Positions 1 through 6,183 of a stretch of 8,473 nt of DNA are shown here, in pieces (the stretch's first letter is position 1; each line of letters starts with the position of its first letter). A model generated the notes under the pieces. It was not told where the DNA came from. It was given only the letters and a program-made list of their open reading frames with translations, and searched no databases. Source of the DNA: Bacteroidota bacterium. GTDB taxonomy: Bacteria > Bacteroidota > Bacteroidia > Chitinophagales > Chitinophagaceae. The position numbers were made by a program, and so were the translations under genes. The stretch spans positions 1-8,473 of the forward strand of contig JAEZDR010000065.1 of assembly GCA_023433265.1 (NCBI GenBank), read 5' to 3'.

Positions 1-140
1 CCTCAAGACAGGGCATAGCAATTCCCTCCCAAAATCCTACCTTTGCCGGCTATTTTCAAGCTGCCAACTTGGCTGTATACTATGGCCTTGCATTGTTTTT
101 GAGAATAGCCACCATTCAACTTTTATAACACATACCTTAT
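1..140 (+). other. secA upstream leader, no gene seen
   Basis: No open reading frame of useful length covers this stretch and I recognise no end of an upstream gene. It holds one possible -7 box (38-45), an 11-bp perfect inverted repeat GCCAA-C-TTGGC at 63-73, and an AT-rich run just before the secA start. There is no clear Shine-Dalgarno sequence, which is normal for Bacteroidota. I cannot tell whether secA is first in its transcript, because the window starts too close. Confidence 0.5.
38..45 (+). promoter_or_regulatory. possible secA promoter -7 box
   Basis: TACCTTTG matches the Bacteroidota primary sigma -7 consensus TAnnTTTG and is followed by C, as at the boxes before holA, purM and ribF in this window. 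If used, it would give secA a 5' leader of roughly 90 nt. No TTG-like -33 element is present at the usual 19-nt spacing, so the call rests on the -7 match alone. Confidence 0.35.
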
Positions 141-3100
141 ATGTTAGGTTTCTTAAGTAAGATTTTCGGGGGAAGCAAGTCGGAGAAAGACGTAAAACAA
201 ATACTTCCACTCGTAACCCAGGTAAATCAAAAGTTCCAGGAATTTCAGCAACTTACAAACGACGAGCTTCGCAATAAAACCAACGAGTTTAGAGCTATCA
301 TAAAAGAGCGCCTGCAGGAAATAGATAAGCGCATTGAGGGAATGAAAGCCGACGCCGAGAGTTTGCCTTCCTCTGATATGACGGGGAAAGACGCCATTTA
401 CCAGGACATAGACAAGGTTATCAAAGAGCGCGATAAAGAGATTGAAGGAGTACTCCAGGAAATACTACCCGACGCTTTTGCTGTTGTAAAGGAGACCGCC
501 CGCCGCTTCAAAGAAAATGAAGAAATGGTTGCAACTGCCACCGACCACGACAGGGATATGAGTGTGGTAAGGGGACATGTACGGATAGAAGGCGATAAGG
601 TGATCTACAAAAACACCTGGATGGCTGCCGGTAATGCAGTAACGTGGAACATGGTGCATTACGATGTTCAGCTTATAGGCGGTGCGGTATTACACCAGGG
701 TAAAATATCTGAAATGGCCACAGGTGAGGGTAAGACGCTTGTATCTACATTACCTGCCTACCTGAATGCACTTGCCGGGGAGGGTGTCCACATCGTAACT
801 GTGAACGATTACCTCGCCCGTCGTGACTCAGAATGGAACGGTCCAATTTTCGAGTGGTTGGGTATGCGGGTTGACTGCATTGATAAACACCAGCCCAACA
901 GCCCCGAACGTCGCAAGGCTTACCTGGCAGATATTACTTACGGAACTAATAACGAATTTGGTTTCGACTACCTGCGCGACAACATGGTGCACAGCCCGGA
1001 AGAAATGGTGCAGCGTAAGCACCACTACGCAATGGTGGACGAGGTGGACTCAGTATTAATCGACGATGCAAGAACCCCACTTATCATCTCAGGTCCCGTG
1101 AGCCGTGGCGATAATACTGAGCAGTTCTTCCAGTTAAAACCAAGGATTGAACAACTGGTAGAGGCACAGAAGCGTGCAGCCAACCAATACCTAAACGAAG
1201 CAAGGAAGAAGATTACTGAAGGCAACGATGATCCTAAAGATGGTGGCCTTGCGCTCTTTCGGGCGCATAGAGGTCTGCCAAAGAATACAGCACTCATCAA
1301 GTTTCTTAGCGAGCCGGGCATAAGAGTAAAGCTGCAGAAAACAGAAAACTACTACCTCGCCGATCAGCAAAAGGAAATGCCAAAGGCCGATGAAGGTTTG
1401 TTCTTTTATATTGATGAAAAGAACAACACAGTAGAGCTTACAGATAAAGGCATTCAGCTGATAACAAAAAGCGGGGAAGATCCTAACTTCTTTGTTCTTC
1501 CTGACATCAGTATTTCCTTAAACGCCATTGATGAAGATGCTGCGCTAAGCCCTGAAGAAAAGTTACATCGTAAAGAAGGTATCCTTAACGAATACTCAGT
1601 TAAAGCTGATCGCATCCATACGGTGCAGCAGCTACTGAAAGCTTACACCCTGTTTGAAAAGGATGTTGAATACATCGTAGTGGAAGGGCAGGTGAAAATA
1701 GTAGACGAGCAAACAGGCCGTATCATGGAAGGCCGTCGTTACAGCGATGGTTTACACCAGGCACTGGAAGCTAAGGAGAACGTGAAAATTGAAGCCACTA
1801 CCCAAACCTATGCTACCATTACCCTGCAGAACTACTTCAGGATGTACCACAAGCTTGCGGGCATGACCGGTACTGCGGAAACAGAAGCTGCAGAACTTTG
1901 GAACATTTATAAACTTGATGTAGTTACAATACCGACAAATATTCCTGTAATCAGGAAGGATGAGCAGGATCTTGTTTACAAAACCAAGCGTGAGAAATTC
2001 GGTGCCGTAATCCTCGAGATCCAGCGCATTGTGTTTCCATATACCAACTACAAACCCCAGGTAGACGAAAAAGGTAAAGTGGTGATGGATTCCATTGGCC
2101 GGCCCGTGCCTATGCTCGATCAAAAAGGAGGGCTTATTCCGGAAAACGATACCGTGACAGGTAAAGTGGAATCCCGTACGCCACGGCCGATCCTAGTGGG
2201 TACAACATCGGTAGAGGTGAGTGAATTGCTGAGTCGTATGCTTCGACAAAAAGGCATTTCACACAACGTGCTAAACGCCAAGCAACACGCCCGCGAAGCG
2301 CAAGTAGTTGCTGAAGCAGGCTTGCCGGGCAATGTTACGATTGCCACTAACATGGCGGGTAGGGGTACAGACATAAAGCTTGGGCTCGGCGTAAAAGAGG
2401 CAGGTGGACTTGCTATTTTAGGTACGGAACGCCATGAGTCGCGTCGTGTTGACAGGCAGTTGAGAGGCCGTGCGGGCCGGCAGGGTGACCCGGGTTCTTC
2501 GCAGTTCTTTGTGTCGCTTGAAGACGATCTTATGCGTATGTTCGGAAGCGAACGCATCGCTAAGATCATGGATTTTGCAGGCTATAAAGAAGGCGAGGTT
2601 ATCCAGCATAGCATGATTACCAAGAGCATTGAACGTGCTCAGAAGAAAGTGGAAGAGAACAACTTCGGCATAAGAAAGCGCTTGTTAGAATATGATGACG
2701 TAATGAACAAGCAACGCAGTGTTATTTATACGCGTCGTAACCATGCATTGTTTGGCGAAAGGCTTGCATTGGATATTGACAATGCTTTCTTCTCCGTTGC
2801 AGAATCGCTTGTAAGTTCTTTCCGTGAACAGAACGATTTTGAAGGCTTCCGTCTCGCTGCTATCGTCAACTTTGGAATTGATACAAGTATTACAACTGAC
2901 GAGTTTAATAAGGAAAACGAAAACTCGCTTGCAGAAAAGCTTTATACGGAGGTAAGTACAAATTACAACCGTAAGAAAGATGAGCTTAAGGGTTCCGCAC
3001 TTCCTATTTTCAGGAATATCAGGGAAACGCAGGGTTCTCATATCCAAAATGTTATTGTTCCCTTCACTGACGGACGTAAAGGTTTGCAGGTGCTTGTAAA

Positions 3101-3602
3101 CCTTGACAAAGCGCTTAGTTCAGAAGGTGCTGAGTTGGGACATGCACTCGAACGCACCGTGACGCTTTCGTTGATAGACGATTCCTGGAAAGAGCATCTT
3201 CGTGCAATGGACGACCTGAAACAGAGTGTACAGACGGCACACTACGAGCAAAAGGATCCATTGGTTATTTACAAGATGGAAGCATTTGGCTTGTTCAGCA
3301 AAATGAATAGCGAGGTAAACAAAGACATCGTTCAGTTCCTTTGCCATGCAAACATCCCGATGGAGCAATCGAGTGTTCCTCTTAAAGAGGGTAGGGAAGA
3401 GAAGACTGACATGAGCAAGATGCGGGTAAACAAAGCTGATGTAGATGCTGCAGGCAGTGATTATGCAGCCAATGAGCAGGATTATTACGATCCAACTCGC
3501 GTGAAGCAGGAGCCTGTAAGGGTAGCGCCGAAAATAGGCAGGAACGATCCCTGCCCATGCGGTAGCGGTAAGAAGTTTAAAGCCTGCCATGGGAGGGAGT
3601 AG
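141..3602 (+). CDS. secA: Preprotein translocase ATPase SecA
   Basis: SecA is the ATP-driven motor that pushes unfolded preproteins through the SecYEG channel at the inner membrane. The 1153-residue product has Walker A GEGKT (195-199), Walker B DEVD (300-303) in a block ending RTPLIISGP, the conserved IVDEQTGR (520-527) and AGMTGTAE (573-580), and NBD2 motifs NMAGRGTD (737-744) and QLRGRAGRQGD (773-783). The helical scaffold follows at about 1010-1055 (WKEHL, YEQKDP). The C-terminus is an intact SEC-C zinc finger, Cys1138, Cys1140, Cys1149 and His1150, which in the family binds SecB or ribosomes. It is about 250 residues longer than the E. coli protein (901). The extra length lies near residues 58-103 (charged, coiled-coil-like), 345-415 in the preprotein-crosslinking domain and 627-680 at the NBD2 entry, a layout I associate with Bacteroidota. 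The start MLGFLSKIFG matches the family's N-terminus. Confidence 0.98.
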   Translation: MLGFLSKIFGGSKSEKDVKQILPLVTQVNQKFQEFQQLTNDELRNKTNEFRAIIKERLQEIDKRIEGMKADAESLPSSDMTGKDAIYQDIDKVIKERDKEIEGVLQEILPDAFAVVKETARRFKENEEMVATATDHDRDMSVVRGHVRIEGDKVIYKNTWMAAGNAVTWNMVHYDVQLIGGAVLHQGKISEMATGEGKTLVSTLPAYLNALAGEGVHIVTVNDYLARRDSEWNGPIFEWLGMRVDCIDKHQPNSPERRKAYLADITYGTNNEFGFDYLRDNMVHSPEEMVQRKHHYAMVDEVDSVLIDDARTPLIISGPVSRGDNTEQFFQLKPRIEQLVEAQKRAANQYLNEARKKITEGNDDPKDGGLALFRAHRGLPKNTALIKFLSEPGIRVKLQKTENYYLADQQKEMPKADEGLFFYIDEKNNTVELTDKGIQLITKSGEDPNFFVLPDISISLNAIDEDAALSPEEKLHRKEGILNEYSVKADRIHTVQQLLKAYTLFEKDVEYIVVEGQVKIVDEQTGRIMEGRRYSDGLHQALEAKENVKIEATTQTYATITLQNYFRMYHKLAGMTGTAETEAAELWNIYKLDVVTIPTNIPVIRKDEQDLVYKTKREKFGAVILEIQRIVFPYTNYKPQVDEKGKVVMDSIGRPVPMLDQKGGLIPENDTVTGKVESRTPRPILVGTTSVEVSELLSRMLRQKGISHNVLNAKQHAREAQVVAEAGLPGNVTIATNMAGRGTDIKLGLGVKEAGGLAILGTERHESRRVDRQLRGRAGRQGDPGSSQFFVSLEDDLMRMFGSERIAKIMDFAGYKEGEVIQHSMITKSIERAQKKVEENNFGIRKRLLEYDDVMNKQRSVIYTRRNHALFGERLALDIDNAFFSVAESLVSSFREQNDFEGFRLAAIVNFGIDTSITTDEFNKENENSLAEKLYTEVSTNYNRKKDELKGSALPIFRNIRETQGSHIQNVIVPFTDGRKGLQVLVNLDKALSSEGAELGHALERTVTLSLIDDSWKEHLRAMDDLKQSVQTAHYEQKDPLVIYKMEAFGLFSKMNSEVNKDIVQFLCHANIPMEQSSVPLKEGREEKTDMSKMRVNKADVDAAGSDYAANEQDYYDPTRVKQEPVRVAPKIGRNDPCPCGSGKKFKACHGRE

Positions 3603-3610
3603 GTAGTAGA

Positions 3611-3638
3611 GTACATAGTACAAAGTACATAGTACATA
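3611..3638. repeat. Heptamer array GTACATA x4
   Basis: Four exactly adjacent 7-bp units start 9 bp after the secA stop: GTACATA, GTACAAA, GTACATA, GTACATA. One base differs in the second unit. It is too short and too regular for an operator array and encodes nothing. It is one of three heptamer families in this window. Confidence 0.85.
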
Positions 3639-3703
3639 GATAGGAGGGAGAGAGTGGGAAAGTGAATAGTGAATGGTGAATGAGGGGCGGAGGGGTTATA
3701 GGG
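3636..3703 (-). promoter_or_regulatory. C-rich, G-poor tract on minus strand (possible rut)
   Basis: The plus strand here has about 33 G and one C in 68 nt. A minus-strand transcript would therefore be pyrimidine-rich with many YC dinucleotides and almost no G, the known composition of a Rho utilisation site. No minus-strand gene feeds into it, so if functional it would stop antisense transcription heading into the 3' end of secA. The composition is seen; the function is inferred. Confidence 0.3.
3662..3682. repeat. Heptamer array GTGAATR x3
   Basis: Three adjacent 7-bp units, GTGAATA, GTGAATG and GTGAATG, lie 24 bp beyond the first heptamer array. The unit sequence is unrelated to GTACATA but the period is the same. 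Confidence 0.75.
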
Positions 3704-3859
3704 CCTCTTAGCAATCTTGTGTTGTTATGCTCTTGGGCAAAGGGGACAATGAGGCAATGCAAGTTCTCTAATTCGAAGCGCAGGATGGGCTGCTTTTAGT
3801 ACTACCCATCTAGTTTCCCACTAAGAACCCACACCAAATTCGGGAGTAGACTCGCGGAC

Positions 3860-3867
3860 TATCTTTG
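3860..3867 (+). promoter_or_regulatory. holA promoter -7 box
   Basis: TATCTTTG is a full TAnnTTTG match ending 4 nt before the holA ATG. Transcription normally begins about 5 nt beyond this box, which puts the start at or next to the ATG. The mRNA would then be leaderless or nearly so. At 19-nt spacing the -33 position carries only AATT rather than TTTG, so the upstream element is weak. Confidence 0.65.
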
Positions 3868-3871
3868 CGTC

Positions 3872-4855
3872 ATGTCAGCTGAAATCATCCTTGGCGAGTG
3901 GAAGAAAGGGCATTACCGCCCGGTTTACTGGCTGGAGGGCGAAGAACCCTACTTCATTGACAAGCTCGTACACTTTGCTGAAGAAAAAATACTGAACGAA
4001 AGCGAGAAGAGCTTCAACCTCACCATCTTTTACGGAAAAGACGCCGCTTGGGCTGATGTGTTAAATGCCTGCAGGAAATATCCTATGTTTTCGGATAAAC
4101 AAGTGGTGATACTGAAAGAGGCACAGCAGATGCGCGATATTGAAAAGCTGGAACCCTATATAGAGAATCCGCTTGCTTCCACTATTCTTATTGTAGCCTA
4201 TAAAGACAAGAAAATAGATGGCCGCAGCAAGTTTGGTAAGCTGGTAAAGAAGCAGAGCTACATGGAAAGCAAGAAGCTCTATGATAACCAAATGCCCGAA
4301 TGGACGGCTAACATGGTGAAACAGCATGGACTGTCCATCAATCAGCGCGCCCTGGCTTTGCTTGTAGACCATGTGGGCAACGACCTAAGCCGGCTGAACA
4401 ACGAAGTAGAGAAACTTACCCTAAACCTTGGAGCCAGAAAACAGATTACGGAAGAAGACATTGAAGAGTTTGTAGGCATCAGCAAAGACTTTAATGTTTT
4501 TGAGTTGCAGGATGCTATTGCTGAAAAGAATGCACCGAAAGCCATCCGCATCATTCAGTACTTCAGTCACAACCCAAAAGCAGCCCCACTGCCAATGGTT
4601 TTGCCTGCGCTGCATAGTTTCTTTAGTAAAGTTTACCAGCTTTCCGGAGGCGAGAGTGCCGCATCGGTATTTCCAAACCCATTTGCAGCAAAAGCAGGTG
4701 CCCGCTGCTATTCAAACTATGGTGATGCGGGGGTTCAGAAATGCATCCTCCTTCTTCATCACTACAACCTGCGCGGAATTGGCATCAACGACCGTGGCAC
4801 AGATGACTCAGAACTGTTGAAGGAACTGGTAGTAAAAATGATGACCCAGCGTTAA
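3872..4855 (+). CDS. holA: DNA polymerase III subunit delta
   Basis: Delta is the clamp-loader subunit that opens the beta sliding clamp during DNA replication. The 327-residue length is close to E. coli HolA (343). The N-terminal RecA-like domain (about 1-140) opens with the family pattern PVYWLEGEEPYFIDK (17-31), followed by MFSDKQVVILKEA (72-84), which corresponds to the clamp-binding face. The middle domain carries VGNDLSRLNNEVEKL (168-182), the conserved GNDLxxLxNExEKL pattern. The C-terminal collar domain is about 210-327. The ATG at 3872 is preferred because it lies just beyond a -7 promoter box and the family N-terminus fits. It stands alone, separated from secA by 269 bp and convergent with ribF. 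Confidence 0.95.
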   Translation: MSAEIILGEWKKGHYRPVYWLEGEEPYFIDKLVHFAEEKILNESEKSFNLTIFYGKDAAWADVLNACRKYPMFSDKQVVILKEAQQMRDIEKLEPYIENPLASTILIVAYKDKKIDGRSKFGKLVKKQSYMESKKLYDNQMPEWTANMVKQHGLSINQRALALLVDHVGNDLSRLNNEVEKLTLNLGARKQITEEDIEEFVGISKDFNVFELQDAIAEKNAPKAIRIIQYFSHNPKAAPLPMVLPALHSFFSKVYQLSGGESAASVFPNPFAAKAGARCYSNYGDAGVQKCILLLHHYNLRGIGINDRGTDDSELLKELVVKMMTQR

Positions 4856-4871
4856 TAGCAATTAACATCTG

Positions 4872-4898
4872 CCCGGGGATGGAGTACCGATACCCGGG
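4872..4898 (+). terminator. Strong GC hairpin after holA, no U-tract
   Basis: CCCGGG (4872-4877) pairs with CCCGGG (4893-4898). The stem continues past one G-A mismatch with AT/AT, and then GG/CC around a bulged G, closing on an AGTA loop. It starts 17 bp after the holA stop. No run of T follows on either strand, so it is not a textbook intrinsic terminator. It could still protect or end the holA mRNA, or act for both convergent genes. Confidence 0.45.
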
Positions 4899-4980
4899 AG
4901 AGGAGTAGAAGATGAGTAAGAGAGTTCCTTAGTAGTGGGTCAAGAGAGGGCTTAAGGTGGTGTGAGAGATTTGAGAAAGA
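4899..4980 (-). promoter_or_regulatory. Possible Rho-utilisation tract for ribF transcript
   Basis: The plus strand has about 32 G and 4 C in 82 nt. The ribF transcript running through its 3' flank would here be C-rich, G-poor and full of CU and UC dinucleotides, which fits a rut site. Placement also fits: past ribF and before the 3' end of holA, with a strong hairpin at the far side. No intrinsic terminator is visible closer to ribF. Function is inferred from composition and position. Confidence 0.4.
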
Positions 4981-4983
4981 GGT

Positions 4984-5016
4984 CGTGTTATCGTCATGTT
5001 ATCCCCATGTAATCCT
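4984..5016. repeat. Three 11-bp direct repeats
   Basis: CGTGTTATCGT, CATGTTATCCC and CATGTAATCCT are directly adjacent. The core TGTWATC begins at 4986, 4997 and 5008, exactly 11 bp apart. They are on one face of the helix, as operators often are, but the site lies between two gene ends, so a short dispersed repeat family is more likely than a binding site. Confidence 0.6.
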
Positions 5017-5109
5017 GGTACAACAATAGTGTGAAGTGCATTTAACCTGCACGTAAAATAAGTTTGAACGATCCATAAACATTCAGTGAATTGAAGGTAA
5101 TCATCCTAT

Positions 5110-5162
5110 CATTTGGAATTTGGGATGCCTGGGAATGGAGTTTGCCCATTTGGAATTTGAAA
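5110..5162. repeat. 13-bp direct repeat with TTTGGAA heptamers
   Basis: CATTTGGAATTTG occurs exactly at 5110-5122 and again at 5147-5159. Each copy is built from 7-bp units: TTTGGAA then TTTGGGA at 5112-5125, and TTTGGAA then TTTGAAA at 5149-5162. The second copy runs up to 1 bp from the ribF stop codon. Confidence 0.65.
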
Positions 5163-5163
5163 T

Positions 5164-6105
5164 CTATTGCCTCAGCGCATCCATTACCTTCACCTTGTCA
5201 TCAGCCAACTGTTCCTTCAGGCCTTCCAGCCCTTTAAAGTGAATATCCCCTCTTATATAATTATAAAAACAAACCTTAAGTTGCTTTCCGTATATGTCGG
5301 AATCAAAATCAAAAATGTTCACCTCAATTACTCTTCGTGTTCCATTTACTACAGGCCGGCTTCCGATGTACAACATTCCTTCGAGTGACTGCCACTCCGA
5401 CGGGCCTTCTGCCACATCAAGTTTGACCGCATAAACCCCGTCGCCAGGAACGAGCTTCTCCTCATGGTTCACTTGAATGTTAGCCGTAGGGTAGCCTATT
5501 GTTCTTCCTATTTTATCGCCTTGTATTACTGTGCCATTGATAAAATAAGGATAGCCAAGAAAGTTATTGGCAATCGTAGTATCACAATGCAAGAGGGCTT
5601 TTCGTATGGCTGTTGATGAAATAACTACCTCCTGCAAAATATGTTCAGGTATTTCTTTTACTTCAAACCCAAGCTCATTTCCATAGCGCTCAAGTAATTG
5701 ATAATCTCCCTTACGCCCTTTCCCAAATTTGTGATCGTAGCCGATTATTACGGTGCTTGGTTTAAGCTTCTTCCAGAGAAATTCAGTGATATAGGCATCT
5801 GCAGGCATTTTGGAAAATCCTTCGTCGAAAGGTACTACGACGAGATGATCCACCCCCTCTGCTTTTAGTAGTTCACTTTTTTCTTCAAGTGTGGTTAGAA
5901 GCTTTACACCCGATGTATCGCCAACTACCCTCCGCGGATGAGGGTAGAAGGTGATGAGTACCGACTCTCCTTTGATGGCTTTAGCTTCTTCTTTTAGCTG
6001 TTTTAAAATCCTCCGGTGTCCTTCATGAACCCCGTCAAACGTACCTATTGTGAGTGCTGCATTCTTAAAATCAGGCAGTTGGTCTATGTTGTAGTGAACC
6101 TGCAT
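5164..6105 (-). CDS. ribF: Bifunctional riboflavin kinase / FAD synthetase
   Basis: RibF phosphorylates riboflavin to FMN and then adenylylates FMN to FAD, in the cytoplasm. From the ATG at 6105 the product is 313 residues, normal for the family. The N-terminal FMN adenylyltransferase domain shows GTFDGVHEGH (21-30), YDHKFGKGRKGD (123-134) and ISSTAIRKAL (162-171). The C-terminal kinase domain shows GRTIGYPTANI (200-210) with the PTAN core, GVYAV (223-227), and GSRPVVNG followed by RRVIEVNIFDFDSDIYG (248-272), which includes the likely catalytic Glu261. The open frame extends to a TTG at 6114, but that TTG lies inside the -7 promoter box, so I take the ATG three codons later. It is convergent with holA and divergent from purM. 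Confidence 0.96.
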   Translation of the reverse strand: MQVHYNIDQLPDFKNAALTIGTFDGVHEGHRRILKQLKEEAKAIKGESVLITFYPHPRRVVGDTSGVKLLTTLEEKSELLKAEGVDHLVVVPFDEGFSKMPADAYITEFLWKKLKPSTVIIGYDHKFGKGRKGDYQLLERYGNELGFEVKEIPEHILQEVVISSTAIRKALLHCDTTIANNFLGYPYFINGTVIQGDKIGRTIGYPTANIQVNHEEKLVPGDGVYAVKLDVAEGPSEWQSLEGMLYIGSRPVVNGTRRVIEVNIFDFDSDIYGKQLKVCFYNYIRGDIHFKGLEGLKEQLADDKVKVMDALRQ

Positions 6106-6111
6106 CAGCCG

Positions 6112-6119
6112 CAAAAATA
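6112..6119 (-). promoter_or_regulatory. ribF promoter -7 box
   Basis: Read on the minus strand this is TATTTTTG, a match to TAnnTTTG, followed by CGG as at the other boxes here. It ends 6 nt before the ribF ATG at 6105, predicting a leaderless or nearly leaderless transcript. At 19-nt spacing the upstream element reads TGG rather than TTG, so it is weak. No FMN riboswitch can fit in the space. Confidence 0.6.
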
Positions 6120-6157
6120 GTTTTCATCCTGCAGAAATCCATTTGCTGTATTACAGA

Positions 6158-6165
6158 TACATTTG
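6158..6165 (+). promoter_or_regulatory. purM promoter -7 box
   Basis: TACATTTG followed by CGC matches the Bacteroidota -7 consensus and ends 18 nt before the purM ATG. The expected leader is about 13 nt. A TTTG at 6142-6145 is only 12 nt upstream, too close for a -33 element, and nothing matches at 19 nt. It faces away from the ribF promoter, giving a 78-bp divergent control region. Confidence 0.5.
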
Positions 6166-6183
6166 CGCTAATCATTCACTACC

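Larger units (their letters stand above)
4856..5163. other. Convergent holA/ribF spacer, repeat-rich, non-coding
   Basis: This 308-bp gap between two converging genes holds no credible coding sequence; the longest ATG-started frames I checked run fewer than ten codons. In order it contains a GC-rich hairpin (4872-4898), a G-rich, C-poor stretch (4899-4980), three 11-bp direct repeats (4984-5016), about 90 bp in which I see nothing, and two short heptamer arrays sharing a 13-bp direct repeat (5110-5162). Confidence 0.8.

Noticed and set aside
63..73. Perfect 11-bp inverted repeat upstream of secA, a possible operator or SecM-like control element
   Set aside because: It is short, has a one-base centre that cannot fold as an RNA loop of that stem, and no upstream regulatory ORF is visible. 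Chance is a sufficient explanation.
3120..3623. 167-residue minus-strand frame inside secA, with hydrophobic runs
   Set aside because: It lies antisense to the well-conserved helical and zinc-finger parts of SecA, and its composition is what the complement of that coding sequence would give.
3611..3682. Repeat cluster as a CRISPR array or integron-like site
   Set aside because: The units are 7 bp and directly adjacent with no spacers, and no cas or integrase gene is present.
3577..3762. 61-residue minus-strand frame across the secA end and repeat array
   Set aside because: Its sequence is produced by the heptamer repeats and low-complexity DNA. There is no promoter box and no recognisable domain.
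3784..3810. GATGGG/CCCATC inverted repeat upstream of holA as a secA terminator
   Set aside because: It has a 6-bp stem with a 15-nt loop, no T-run after it, and lies about 180 bp beyond the secA stop. The fold is too weak to call.
6142..6145. TTTG as the -33 element of the purM promoter
   Set aside because: It is only 12 nt from the -7 box, against the usual spacing of about 19 nt.
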